DNA of 39,981 bases from Ophiothrix spiculata (GCA_000969725.1 JXSR01S041824.1); one strand, 5' to 3'. Numbered from the stretch's first letter, positions 20,013-31,253 are shown. Notes: generated by a model not told the origin, from the letters alone. Translations and numbers: made by a program.

Positions 20013-20796
20013 AATACAATGAGATAGCATGAAAAATGGAAAGCATTTTGGCACCATGGCAAACACCGAGACAATATTTAATTTATTTTTAAGTTAGATG
20101 TCAGTCTGCGACATATCCTTCATAGGTAATCTGGGGCATGAATGAAAAGATTGACCAACGCATTGTCTTTGCATGTCACGAATAGAAAGAGATGGCTGAA
20201 ATTTGAACCATATTGGCATCAAACATTAGTCTAAAATCTGGGGGAGGGGGGTGGTACTTTGGTTGGGTATGGACGTGCGGCTTGGGGTTTTGACTACCAC
20301 CTAATATGTAAATTCGAGAAAGCGAAAAAATGTTGCCCAAATGTAAACCGCTTTTACTTGAACAACCGCCGTTATTTATTCTGTTAAATACATTTTTACA
20401 ATGGGAATTGCACTTATAAGGCACATTTTGGTGACCGATAGGTAAACCGAAGGAAAATTTGATATAAAAATAGTAGTCATTTTTGAAAAATTCAACCTAT
20501 ATGTAAACCAGTAACTTTTTAGGTGCCTTCCGTAAAACTGGGAGGCAAAAAAGGCAATCATTCTTGGACGTGCGTCCGTATACCCACCTTTCCACTGAGT
20601 ACCCCCCTTCTCGGGGTCTAAAGCAGCACTGAATTTGTAACTATTTGAATTAAATGACAGTCTGTGACAGGATCTTGTGTGGGAGAATTGACCAATGCTT
20701 TGTCTAAGCAATATGTCACAAATAGTACGAAGTAGCAGACATTTGAAGCATATTGGCTCCAAACTGAAATCTATATTTCATTTATTTTTATAGTAG
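20013..20796. repeat. decayed tandem or dispersed repeat
   Basis: Two related blocks begin near 20097 (gatgtcagtctgcgacatat) and 20652 (aatgacagtctgtgacagga). Both continue with attgaccaa.gc.ttgtct, atgtcac.aatag and a ..catattggc.(c/t)caaac end. A third copy is the sequence split by the element pair (18815-18890 plus 20013-20060). A minus-strand reading frame of 128 codons crosses this region but has no domain or splice context. Confidence 0.6.
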
Positions 20797-21858
20797 TAAA
20801 CTTCAGTCTACAGCATATCATCCCTTTATCCCAAAATCCTGAATTTGTGGACAACTGTTGCAAAGAGGAAAAAGGACATTACAGTGTCATCTCCCCAAAA
20901 GTAAAAAACAAACATTTATGTCCAGGATTTTTCCTTGCTGGGGGAGGGGGGCAATGAGGATTTACCAATTTTGAGCAGTAAAAATCATCAAAAACAGGCT
21001 TATTTTACATGATTTTTGTCTCACCTGAAAATTTTTCAGAAGAGAAATACCATTCCTTAAAACTGTCCGCCGTCCGCATTTCTTGTCCGGAGCAAATCTC
21101 GGAAACTGCATGCCCTACGTTAATGATATTTGGTGACTGGGTAGAGCCGGAGCCGAACTTGATCCAGCAACAATTTCGGCGCAAAATATGCTAATTAAGT
21201 ACCTAATTTGCATAATTTATGCATAAAATGTTGCTTATTTTTCAACTTTGTCCGATTTAAAAGGTTAAGGTGTCAAATTGTTCGTCTTGGACCAGCGATC
21301 AAAAGTGTCAATGGTGACCCCTAAACTTCAGTCTACGCATATCATCCCTTTATCCTAAAATCCTGAATTTGTGGACAACTGTTGCCAAAGAGGAAAAAGG
21401 ACATTACAGTGTCATCTCCCCAAAAGTTTTCAAAAAAACCAAAACACCACATTTATGTCCAGGATTTTACCTTGCTGGGGGAGGGGGGCAATGAGGATTT
21501 ACCAATTTTGAGCAGTAAAAATCATCAAAAACAGGCTTATTTTACATGATTTTTGTCTCACCTGAAAATTTTTCAGAAGAGAAATACCATTCCTTAAAAC
21601 TGTCCGCCGTCCGCATTTCTTGTCCGGAGCAAATCTCGGAAACTGCATGCCCTACGTTAATGATATTTGGTGACTGGGTAGAGCCGGAGCCGAACTTGAT
21701 CCAGCAACAATTTCGGCGCAAAATATGCTAATTAAGTACCTAATTTGCATAATTTATGCATAAAATGTTGCTTATTTTTCAACTTTGTCCGATTTCAAAG
21801 ATTAAGGTGTCAAATTGTTCGTCTTGGACAAGCGATCAAAAGTGCCAATGGTGACCCC
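20797..21858. repeat. 0.53-kb tandem duplication
   Basis: Copy 1 (20797-21321) and copy 2 (21322-21858) both start taaacttcagtctac and end caatggtgacccc. They are nearly identical. Copy 2 has about 12 extra bp in the aaaagttttcaaaaaaacca region, and a few single-base changes are visible. The identical 61-codon reading frames at 21009 and 21546 come from this duplication and are not evidence of a gene. Confidence 0.95.
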
Positions 21859-22406
21859 ATTGTATGACCTTTCCCTTGGGATCCACCCCACAACTGCATG
21901 ATTAAGTAGGCGGTCGATTCAGTAGGCGGTCGATACGCAGGCGAGACTAGCGAACTATCTTGTTTACAATCTTGCTGGAGGCTTCAGCCCCAAAAGCCAC
22001 CCGGTACACACCAATGTATATCATAGCTATAGACATCAACTTGGTCAAAATCAAAGGAGGGGGGTGGAAGTTAGAGCTACTCAACTCTGAATATGGATGG
22101 TGTGTCAGACCTTAAGTGTCAGACAGCAGGGTCTGCTAAACTGATTTTTTGCAAAAAGTTTTTGAAACTGATTTTTTTTTGGGGGGAGGGGGGGGACTAA
22201 TGAGCTGAAATTGTGTCCAAGAATAGCTGTCTAAGATGCAAATAACAATTTTAAATCAATTTCTATAGTTACGTATTCACCTTTAAACAAAATTCAACTA
22301 AGGTATATTAAAACTCAGCTTTCATTGAACTGAATCCAGAATACACATCTATGATAGATTTACATTGGCACAGGCCCAGTTAAGCTTACAGTTTGTATGT
22401 CACATT
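21859..22406. other. non-coding with a weak G-run-family fragment
   Basis: agtaggcggtcgat occurs twice around 21905-21935. At about 22080-22200, cagggtctgctaaactgatt and a ggggggaggggggggac run recall the G-run family but have no clear ends. Confidence 0.4.
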
Positions 22407-22790
22407 CCCGGGGGGGAGGGGGCACTGACCTAGAAAGGTTATACGGGTATGTGCGGCCCTCAAGACCCCCTTTTCACGCCTTGTCTGCCGCTCCCTAGAC
22501 CCCCATTTCAAGCACAACCTTTAGTTCGCAAGCCTTATTTTCAAAAATTTCCAATTCCCTAGCCTCAATTTTAAAAATTTAGTTCCCAAGACCCCCATTT
22601 CAAGCAAAATTTTGTAAATTTTTGCTTCCAGAGCCAACATTTTGCCCAAAAAATTTAGTTCTGAAGGGTCATTTTTTGGTCCCTTCAGTTCCCTAGACCC
22701 TTTCAGAGTCGATCTGCCGTTCCCCAGACTTGGGTTTCAGATGTCGGGGCTGCACACCCCTACCAAACCCAAAGTTGGGTGCCCCCAAGG
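22407..22790. mobile_element. G-run-ended element, group C, perfect 8-bp target duplication
   Basis: Left end cccgggggggagggggcact, right end gggtgcccccaagg. gtcacatt flanks both sides (22399-22406 and 22791-22798). The interior is a degenerate repeat of about 30 bp of the type ccctagacccccatttcaag plus a T/A-rich stretch; on the minus strand this reads as a gggggtct unit like that of group A. It carries gggtatgtgcggccctcaag, the complement of the group A right end. No coding content. Confidence 0.85.
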
Positions 22791-22798
22791 GTCACATT

Positions 22799-24266
22799 AT
22801 TAGAACATATTCCTATTCAACAGTGCCAACGTGATATGCCATGTATTACTGAACTGTTGGTGACGTGTCTCTACACCATTTCTAATGGTGCCAATATACT
22901 ACTTAAATTCTCAAATATTGGTGACGTATTTGGGAATCATTCTTGTCCCAGGATGGTGCCATATTAATTCCTGTGTAAGGTTGTCAGTTTATAGTGTTTC
23001 TAAAGAAATGAGGGGACAATAATTGGCCACGCATTCATAACCTGGATTCTGGCAAGAGGATGTATGGCAGACTAAAAGACTGAGATTTTTACTTTAATAA
23101 AGGAGGGACTCTGAAGGGAAGAAATATTCTGGTTTAGTATTTGTGCTATTAGATATTTTTTTAAAGCTTAGAATCGGCGTCCCTTCTAAATTCTTTAAAT
23201 TTGCGCCAATTCAACCAAATTTGACAAAGGTGAAGAGTTGCTTGTGCCAAAATCACAATTAAGCTGAGGCTTACAATGGGCTAAATAAAGCAAGGAAAAA
23301 CATCTTTTTACACATTTATTGTAACCTGTTGCGCCAATTTTCCCGGTTTTTGTGCCAATGGCGCGCCATACGGCCTTAGCAGGAACATTGGATGACTACT
23401 CAGAGAGCTGGATTAGATTTCTGCAACACAAATTTATTTCAGCTATACCTATCTTAACACTTACATAAAAGTTTTTTTCATGTTGGTCATTTAGTTTCTT
23501 GGCGAATTTGACAATTGTATCAGTGAAATTTAGTGTCTTTATCTGCCAAAATCCAAGATGGCTGCCAATTAAATATGCAAATTAGGCAAATTTTGTGCCT
23601 TTTTGCTCTGTTTATCTTTCATTTTAATATTGGGTATCATAAAGCTTTAGTTAAAAGGCAATATGACACGTTTAGTTAAAAAATTATTTTTAGTGCACTT
23701 CTCATCAAATGGATCAATTAACCCAAAACTTTACAATAAGATTGTTGTTGATTACCAGCAGCATGTTTTGGCTGGTGATTGAAGTTGTTCAAGCCATCCT
23801 TATTTTACAAGTTGAAAGCATTCAAATACCTTATGTTTTCATTATTTTCCTGTCCGTTTTCATACTGATATAAAAAGTTCATAGATGGACCAAAAGACAT
23901 CTCGCTCCATGGAAACTCTTTTTTGAAATGTTACGCCAATCAAACAATTGTTTTATTTTTAGGCCTAACATACTTTCTTGTATTATAAAGTGCACAGATA
24001 TCTGAAGCATCAAGAAGCATTTTTATTCTGAGAATAATCAGTTTTGAGCAAGTTTGCAAACGTATATGATGGTATTAAGTTGGTGCCATCTTAAAATATA
24101 GATAACATTATTACAATGGTTCTAATTAAACATCAATCATTAATTATCCTCTACTCAGCCAACAGCTAAATTTATTTTGAAACAATCTTATGTACTTTTT
24201 AAAGATATTTTTTTAAAGTTACTCTACAAATTAAGAGAAGATAATCTTTCTTAATCACTATAGTAA
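22799..24266. other. intron sequence, no recognisable feature
   Basis: AT-rich sequence. tggtgacgt occurs twice near 22858 and 22919, and gcgccaat words recur near 23200-23370, but no element ends can be defined. No exon found. Confidence 0.4.
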
Positions 24267-24270
24267 TTAA

Positions 24271-24619
24271 AGCAATACTATAAGCTTTTGATCAAAAATT
24301 GTTTATAGTAAAAACAGCATAAAATGGTGGAATGTGTCTATCTAGAAGCGTTTTCAGGTGTATTTTGTGCAAAAAAATGTTTTGCCACCAAAAAATGGAT
24401 AAAAAGCACATGCATACTTTTTACTAATACATGTGGAATTAAATTTGGGATCCGGAATTAAATTCAACAAATGGTCATAACAGAAAAAGTAAGCATCGTT
24501 TGGAAAGTAAATCGTTTGGAGGGTATTCATATCTACCAAAAACAAATCCAACAAGTCCAATATATAAAAAGTCATGGGTGACAGTGGGCGCTTCATTTTT
24601 AACACTTTATAGTATTGCT
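24271..24619. mobile_element. TTAA-family MITE, complete, inverted orientation
   Basis: agcaatactataa at the left and ttatagtattgct at the right form the TIR, and ttaa lies on both sides (24267-24270 and 24620-24623). The 349-bp interior runs in reverse relative to the 32145 copy: tcaaaaattgtttatagtaa first, tcatgggtgacagtgggcgc last. TTAA duplications suggest piggyBac-type mobilisation, although the termini do not begin with CCC. Confidence 0.9.
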
Positions 24620-24623
24620 TTAA

Positions 24624-25480
24624 GCTTCTTTTAATGGGAGCTCAAATCAAGATGCAGTGAAATTACTTAATACAATAAGTGTCTGCCCAGCTTGTGTTCT
24701 CAGAACTTAGCCAAGATCTTTTTTAAAGTAAACTTGTTTTAAAAGTAATTTATGAGATGAGAAGCTTTCTTAATTATCACTTTGGTAATTAAGTGTCTTA
24801 TGAAGACTTAAACTAAGATGTGATTAACACAAGAAACAGTCAGTTAGTCTAGTCAGTTTGCGTTCTCAATACTTGTCAACTTCTGACGGACTGATGCAAT
24901 TATAAGGAGCAAACTGACATCTTGAAGTCAGACCAAATTTTGATGATCAAGAACGGAGAATATAAGGAAGGCGTTACATTATTTGGTAGGATGAATGTCT
25001 TCATTTTTCTTAAGTCAAATGCTCTTTTGGCGCGATATGAAATTTAAACATTTGTGATCTTTACTTTACTTGGTATGGAGGAGTCAGATGGATTTGTAGT
25101 ATTATACAAGAGCTTAAAGGATGAAATCTTAAAAATGTCTCCTTTTATATGATTCTCAAGAAAGTCTGGGGCTTCAGTCCCAAAAGGTTCCTGCCACATT
25201 GAGTGTGTTTCTCATTGACTGTGAATCATTTTCCCTTATGTAAAATTTGACATTTATGATTGATTAAATTCAAGGGGATCGGGCTCTCGAATTCAAAAGT
25301 GATGGGTATGTTAACATCAAGGTGCATTCAGTGTAGGATTTCTGTCAAAAAAGTTGGTCATTTAGTGTGACAATAAAAATATTTAAAAAAAAGTGTGAAG
25401 ATGGGCAATTGGTTATGCAGTTTGCTGTGAAATCCACAGCTTGCAGCTGAACTCCAATTTTTCTGTGAAAAATTAGGCAC
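24624..25480. other. non-coding, no recognisable feature
   Basis: AT-rich sequence. The words tcttaatcacta and tcttaattatcact near 24248 and 24768 hint at a small old duplication around the MITE. No exon seen. Confidence 0.35.
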
Positions 25481-25489
25481 CTTCGGATT

Positions 25490-25705
25490 GTATAGCCTGG
25501 TAGGAATGAGTGATAATAGGCTTAGGACAGAAAATAGGGAGTATGAAGAGTGAAACTTATTTAAAAAAAATGGGGGAATAGGGTGTATAGGATCTCAAAA
25601 AAGGGGTCATTTGGTGTCAGCTTTGCATTAAAAAAAAGGGGGTCAATTGGTTTGCAGTCACTCTCCAGTGACATATGGGATATGGGAGTGTCGGTTAGGG
25701 TGAAA
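25490..25705. repeat. G-run-family fragment (group B units)
   Basis: aaaaaaggggtcatttggtg and agggggtcaattggtttgca followed by gacatatgggatatgggagt resemble the units and right end of the 36235-36692 element. No intact ends. Confidence 0.5.
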
Positions 25706-25707
25706 TC

Positions 25708-25967
25708 ATACTCAGCCTCCAAACAAAATTTTTCCTACCAAACATTTGGTTGTGACTTCACCAAGTATTTGCCATCGAACTTAAAGTATGAACGGGTAGC
25801 AAACATTTGGTCCAATGTATATGGCAATTGAATAGCATGTGCAATCTAGCGCGAAATTTTATTTGGTCTCAACTCGGTGTTGACGTTATTTTGTTTGGAG
25901 TCACTCGTCATTTTGACGTCACGACCGAATGTTTGGTAGCAAAAATTTTGTTTGGAGGTGGAGTATG
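25708..25967. mobile_element. 260-bp MITE with ~53-bp TIRs
   Basis: The left arm (25708-25760, catactc then cctccaaacaaaattttt and ctaccaaacatttggt) is mirrored by the right arm (25915-25967) with a few mismatches. The interior contains tgacgt palindromic words. Not coding. Confidence 0.85.
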
Positions 25968-26290
25968 TTTTCTGCCTTATTCTCTTCACCTAGTGATTAT
26001 TTTATTTTGTTTTATTTTTAGACGTTTACCATTTTGCATTTGTCTCATGGCAATTGTATATTATGAGGGTGCACAGTAGTAACGTGTTCGCATTAGGTAC
26101 TGCATGACTGTGTAAGCAATTTTGAATTTGTGTATTTTTCATGCGGGGGATGTGGGATGGGGTTGAACAACAAGCTCTTGTTGATATAAGTTCATTTTTC
26201 TGAAGATTGTTTGGCTTATTGTCATTTTGTCATTTACTTCAAGCTTCTATATTTATCACCGTTTTAATGCATTCAGTTTATATCCTCACA
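25968..26290. other. non-coding, no recognisable feature
   Basis: T-rich sequence. The acceptor-like tttgttttatttttag at about 26006-26021 is not followed by a convincing exon. Confidence 0.35.
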
Positions 26291-26292
26291 TA

Positions 26293-26412
26293 TGAGGGGA
26301 GCTTGGCCGAGCGGTTGGAGCACGGGTCTCGTAATACAGAGGGCAAGAAACTTTACTCTACTTGCTCCATGGATCGAAAATCATGTAAAGCCGTTGGTTC
26401 CCAGTACGAATA
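26293..26412 (+). mobile_element. tRNA-derived sequence (SINE head or tRNA pseudogene)
   Basis: ggggagcttggccgagcggt with ttggagcacgggtctcgtaa looks like an acceptor stem, a D arm (A box tggccgagcggttggagca) and an anticodon region. The B-box position (ttggttcccagtacgaatag) is degenerate. It resembles tRNA-Thr/Leu-type sequences but cannot be a functional tRNA. Confidence 0.55.
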
Positions 26413-26464
26413 GACTCCTTCATGGGGTATGCATTTCATGCAAGTACTATGTATCATTGATTTA

Positions 26465-26612
26465 GGTATTCAAACACGCCACAGAGTTGTTCATCGCGAA
26501 TCAAAAACGATGCATCCATGCGTCTGCATATTTTTATCGCGCGAGGGTGGCTTTAGCCACCCGAGCGTGATAAAAATACGCGATGAACAACTCTGTGGCA
26601 TGTTTGAATACC
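26465..26612. mobile_element. 148-bp hairpin MITE
   Basis: ggtattcaaacacgccacag on the left pairs with ctgtggcatgtttgaatacc on the right, and ttgttcatcgcg with cgcgatgaacaa. The centre holds a strong hairpin, gggtggctttagccaccc. Not coding. Confidence 0.85.
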
Positions 26613-28234
26613 CTTCAACAACGAAAACCTTCCTGTAAACGTAGGAATTAAATTCTAAATGTTCCCAGTTTAACAGATAGGCCTACTTAAATCTTCATAA
26701 AACATTTAGCATATCTGAAGCAAAGTGATAATTTGTGAATGTTTGCTGCTTTGACTTTATCATTTTTCCCAAGCACCGGGCTTTTGCACGTGGGCTTCTA
26801 TAAGTGCCCGACGCGTGATGATCTGTGCGACGACTTTTGTGTACTGCGTAAACGCACTTCAGTAAACGCTGTGCCATGCATGACGCGCTAATTTGAATAT
26901 CAACTGTGGATTCATCACGAATCAACAACGGTACGCGCCTGCATAAAGAGATACCGTGAGTTGTTGAATGATTGATTGATTACAATTTTGAGGCTATGCC
27001 CAATGATTTCGAAAGGCATTTTCTTTGCTTGCTTTATTTTGATTTTGATTGCAATAGATTTTTTTCCATTTTTGTTTTGATCTTTGATAAGTGCACATTT
27101 CCTTGAATTGGATCAGAATTTCAATCATGAAAATAATGAGCAGTCTTATTGGCAGTTGTTTCACATGTACAGATATTAAAACCCATCACCGATTATGCAG
27201 TATTACTGCAACAGGTGAACAAAATGTAAGGAGGACATGTCGCAATAATTGGTTGCCGACGTCGACATAAAGTTTATATCAAATAGTTGCTTTTTACGGG
27301 AAAATTAAAATTATTTGAATAAGCTTTATGACCTGTTTTAGGTGTAGACTTGCCTATTATATAGTCATTTGCTAGTTTTTTATGCGTACAACAATATGGA
27401 TGATGTAAAATTGATATTTTGTAACTTTTTTGTTGTGAACCATCATAATAACTTTAAAAATGGTTGTAAATGATGAACTAATAAGTATTAAATAATTTAT
27501 GCAACACATTAAAGCCCAACTGCTAATAAACAGTCATAAATTGACAAGTAAAGGTAAGGTTTTATGAAATTTTACTTGCATAGTTTTGTCGAAAAAAGAG
27601 ATTTCATGTCAACATGTCGAGATATGTTTTATGTCGACATTAATGCCGACATAAGGCATGTTGACAGAAACCTTAATACGTATATGTGCTTGCCTTTTGT
27701 GGAGTGTTTTCACAGATTTTCAATAGCGATGGGGTGTTTTTTTGTCACGTGCCCGATTTGTGTAAATATGGTGTATTTAGGGGAATCAGTCTAAAAGCAT
27801 ATTTACTCAAATTGGCTGATTTTCTGTCAAAATTGGTATATTTATGGGTGGGTTTTTGAGTCAAAAATAGGTATATCAAGATAGAAAAAATTGAGATACT
27901 TCGGGACCGCATGGCTGTTTGATCACCATTGAATTAGTGTTCATTACCAAAAAAATAAACCCACACTATTGAATGCGCTAGATATGTAAATCAGTTTTTC
28001 AGATTTTAAAGGTATAGATTCCTATTTTAGGATGTGTATTCCTTGGTATAACTTACTTTTAACTAATCGACCTTGACCTCTGAAATACAATGTGCAAGGT
28101 TTTAACCTTAACTTTTTCCTTGTTTTCTCTTGAGAGCCAAAAGAAAGTATGCAACCCTGGGGATGAGACTGTTATGTAAATACAAAAGAAATGGAAAATA
28201 GGTATACCAATTAATCTTAAATTTTGTGCTATAT
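26613..28234. other. intron sequence, no defined element
   Basis: AT-rich sequence with gtcgacat-type words near 27255 and 27615-27665. No reading frame with a recognisable domain, and no splice-supported exon. ctggggatgaga near 28160 recurs at about 29146, outside the foldback that follows. Confidence 0.4.
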
Positions 28235-29039
28235 GGGTCAAACTATACTTCTTATGGGCTACCAAATATTTGGTGCACCAAGTCTTTGTTATCTAATAAT
28301 CTGATATATAATTCCAATGCATTTCCTAATAATAACGGAGGCTTTGTGATGAAAAATCAATACACTATTATTGAAGTCATTAAATTTCCTACAAATCATG
28401 AAATTTTGAACGCAACAATTGCGTACAGTAAATAAGCGTCTCACCTCATGCAGTACGAAATTTTTTTCTTTTCACGCAATCGTTGCGTCAAGCAACCAAT
28501 CAAGATGCGCGCCGCGCATTTTCATTACCGATGCGTAGTCACACACGCTCTCATCCTACGCACCCTGCAGATTTGATTTGTAGGAAGTATAATGATTCCA
28601 ATAATACATGTGAGGAGTATTTGGTGAAGATGTTTGGTGATTTAAAACACTAATTAAGGCGAAAACATACTATTTTGAGCTATCAAACATTTGGTTCAAC
28701 AAGTTATTTGTTGTTATTTGTTATTACATCAATTCCAATGCATCTTCTTATCAATAACGGATGATTGGTGTTGAAAATCACCAAGCAAAGAAAATTTGGT
28801 GGAGTATTGATTTTTCATCACCAAGCCTCCGTTACTAATAGAAAATACATTGTAACTATATATCAGATCATAAGATGACAAATACTTGATGCACCAAATG
28901 TTTGGTAGCCCATAAGAAGTATGTTTTCACCTTAAGTATCCGTTATTGATTAGAAGATTCATTCGAGTTGTATGTTAGATTATAAGATAACAAAGACTTG
29001 TTGCACAAAATAGATCAATAAGAACTATAATTTGACCCG
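28235..29039. repeat. complex foldback with two nested inverted pairs
   Basis: The outer ends are gggtcaaactatacttctta and its near complement taagaactataatttgaccc. Inside, the motif (tatcaaacatttggttcaac; attccaatgcatcttcttat; ataacgga) occurs in direct orientation at about 28254 and 28680, and in inverted orientation at about 28815 and 28930. The four copies are diverged. Confidence 0.75.
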
Positions 29040-29385
29040 ATCTCCGAAACTGTTAAGAATTTGGAGGTGAAATTTTGGATTCATAATCAGAAAAAAATGG
29101 GGCTTTCATTTGGCATCAAAAAAATATACTACTTCCGGTTGAGCCCTGGGGATGAGAATGTGATCGAAACCTACACCTTTAAGGATTTATGGACAGTAAT
29201 AATATAATGAAATCTAAGATCTGCTGGAAATGTTGTATAGGCCTGCTAGAACTTTGATTTTGAAAACAAATTTAATAGTTCAAATGCCCAAGTTCACACT
29301 TGCGACTTAATTTTCTTGTAACAGTGTATTTTGGTCAAAATATTTATAAATGAAACCATCAAACAGCTGCAATTGGAAAGAGTGA
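29040..29385. other. non-coding, no recognisable feature
   Basis: Short AT-rich stretch between two repeats. No exon found. Confidence 0.35.
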
Positions 29386-29873
29386 AAGGGGGGAGGGGGT
29401 ACTCAAATGTTGGTAGGTATATGCCGCACGGGTTATCCAACTTAGGGTATGGTGGAACTGGTTTTTGGTCACAAATAGGGTCTATGGAACTGATTTTTTT
29501 CGAATTGAGTCTCGCTGGTTTTTTCCCGTAAAATTTATACTGTTCGGTGGAGCTGAAAATCGCTGAAAATTAGGTTGAAAACTTTATAAAACACCGTTTT
29601 GAGCCGTTTTCGTGGAAAATGGAGTCTTCGGAATTTAGGTAATCTTGAAATGTGCATCTTAGGCTGCGATCACATAGAAGTATACAGTATACGGTATTCG
29701 CTATACGCTATTCGGTGGCTATATTTTATATAGGCATAGTTCTATATTATGTGATCACAGCCTTAGGAAGAGAGGGGCCTAAATTGAAAAGGGGGTCCTG
29801 AGCACGGCACATGCCCGTACCTTCGTTCCATCAATATAAGTGACCCGTGACCCCCACCCCCCTCCCCGGAAGA
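29386..29873. mobile_element. G-run-ended element, group A, with a nested MITE
   Basis: Left end ggggggagggggtactcaaa then ttggtaggtatatgccgc; right end gcacatgcccgtaccttcgt, aagtgacccgtga and cccccacccccctcccc. Interior units agggtctatggaactgattt and aatggagtcttcggaattta match other group A copies. The MITE at 29662-29762 interrupts it after gtgcatc. Confidence 0.75.
29662..29762. mobile_element. 101-bp MITE with 3-bp TTA duplication (Harbinger-like)
   Basis: ggctgcgatcacata at the left pairs with tatgtgatcacagcc at the right, and tta flanks each side (29659-29661, 29763-29765). A 3-bp TWA-type target with G-rich short TIRs fits PIF/Harbinger. The centre repeats gtatacggtattcgctatac-type words. 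Confidence 0.8.
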
Positions 29874-30177
29874 GAGTTGGGGGATTTAGATAATTCTCTA
29901 ATAGATGTTTTACTTTCATTAAGAAAATCCCCTTAATTTGGTAATTTGAAAAAAGTAGGGTGAAACATTTTTAAAATCATCTTTTGAAAATGTCATATAT
30001 TTCAAATTGTTTTATAACGATCATGCTTTAAAACTCAATATTTAACATCGAATTTACAGTGAACTAACTGCATTGTAATAACTTAATAATAAAATCAACC
30101 TTTTAAAACTCTTGCAATATTTTTGTTGATAAGGAGCAAGAAAGTGCAACTGGCATTAAATATTAAAAAAGGGGAGG
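29874..30177. other. non-coding, no recognisable feature
   Basis: AT-rich sequence next to the Penelope-like insertion. No exon seen. Confidence 0.35.
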
Positions 30178-30455
30178 GGTACAACAATTGAGTGAATGTT
30201 CCCAGTCATCCAGTAGATGTAAACATGAGTGAAAATTAAATCAGATTACTGGACTTACTTGTTTAGAGCAAACTACGTTTCGTGTTACCCCTGAAACACT
30301 TTGCATCAAAGACTCTCTAAATACCTGCGGTTACCCGGATTGGGCCTTTGTTAAAGCCAACAAAAAGGGTAATAAACAACAAAAGCAGTGGTCAGTCCAC
30401 TAGAGCAAGAGCAACTTTACCTTTATATGTCTCTGGATTATCAGAACGTGTAAAG

Positions 30456-30738
30456 CCCCCAAAAAAGAACTCTGTCTTAGTTTACTTAAGGTCAAAACCC
30501 TAAGCGCTTTGCGGTTTGTTTGTTTTAGTAAAAAAGGGCTACGCGGATGCGGAAATACCCCCTAAATTTTTTTATAGCATTTTTCGCGGCCGCTTCGCCA
30601 CCAGTAGTAGGGAAAAAAGATGAAAAAAACTGAAAATCTCTCAAAAACCTTTAAAAAAAAAGAAATGCGCTAAATTTTGATTTTTAAAACCTATGCGCAC
30701 AGGAAGCTGAGACAGACTTTTTTTTTTCTTCTTTGGCC
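30456..30738. mobile_element. MITE inside the Penelope-like element
   Basis: ccaaaaaagaactctgtctt at the left pairs imperfectly with the right end (gagacagact, a T run, then cttctttgg). The word taaag lies on both sides (30451-30455 and 30739-30743). The insertion separates two Penelope-like coding remnants that would otherwise be nearly adjacent, which supports a separate, later event. Confidence 0.65.
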
Positions 30739-30846
30739 TAAAGAAACATTTAAAGAACTATGGCATTGCTGCTTCGTTTAAACCCGGGAACACTTTACGC
30801 TGCAAACTTGTTCATGTGAAGAAAAACAACCCAAGGAGAAAAATCT

Positions 30847-31167
30847 AACCATGTTTACGGAATTGTATGTGGTGAACCTGATTGTTCAGCTTCGTACATT
30901 GGAGAGACTAAACAATCTCTTAAGGCTAGGGTCAATCAACACCGTAGACCTAGCTCTAATGAAGCTCAAAACTCTGCGGTATATTTACATATCATAGACA
31001 CTGGACACCCTGTACACTTTCAAGACTCAATCATCTTGGACAAGGAGGAACAGTGGCACTGGAGATGAATTAAAGAGGCAATTTGGGAGCGTGTGGAAAA
31101 TCCATCTTTGAACAAAAAGGGAGGACTGCAACACAACCTATCCCATGTGTGGGACGAGGCTATCTAA
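30847..31167 (+). pseudogene. GIY-YIG endonuclease domain, Penelope-type (broken)
   Basis: The frame starting at 30847 gives VYGIVCGEPDCSASYIGETK, with the GIY-like YGI and the YIG of the catalytic core, the C-x5-C pair, then an R/H helix (LKARVNQHRR) and, further on, GHPVHF, ILDKEEQWHW and a C-terminal NPSLNKKGG with WDEA. These follow the order of Penelope-like GIY-YIG domains, where the enzyme nicks DNA for target-primed reverse transcription. The frame is broken by tga at 31066-31068, where an Arg is expected before IKEA (consistent with cga to tga), and by a frameshift just upstream between about 30830 and 30847 that separates it from the preceding segment. It ends at taa 31165-31167. 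Confidence 0.88.
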
Positions 31168-31212
31168 ACCATCCCGAGTCGTCTGTCACATGACCAATCC
31201 AGTTAGTCAAAA

Positions 31213-31253
31213 CCTGACGAAGTGTTACAGGGGTAACCATGGTAACACAAAAC
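31213..31253 (+). ncRNA. hammerhead-like motif in the right end of the Penelope-like element
   Basis: cctgacga is followed by a stem, gtgttac (31222-31228) against gtaacac (31242-31248), and then aaaac. This follows the CUGANGA, stem II, GAAA layout of the hammerhead ribozyme, with G to A in the GAAA box. Penelope-like elements are known to carry hammerhead motifs in their terminal repeats. The left end has a related copy on the minus strand near 30277-30310 with an intact gaaac but a damaged ctgatga box. The cleavage site and stems I and III are not established. Confidence 0.45.

Noticed and set aside
20376..20762. 128-codon minus-strand frame
   Set aside because: It spans a decayed repeat with related copies nearby; no domain or exon signals.
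21009..21731. Two identical 61-codon frames
   Set aside because: Identity comes from a recent DNA duplication that covers non-coding flanks equally, so it is not protein conservation.
26006..26080. Possible exon after a strong tttgttttatttttag acceptor
   Set aside because: The frame that follows is short, has no matching donor or domain, and does not clearly continue the phase-2 codon of the transmembrane exon.
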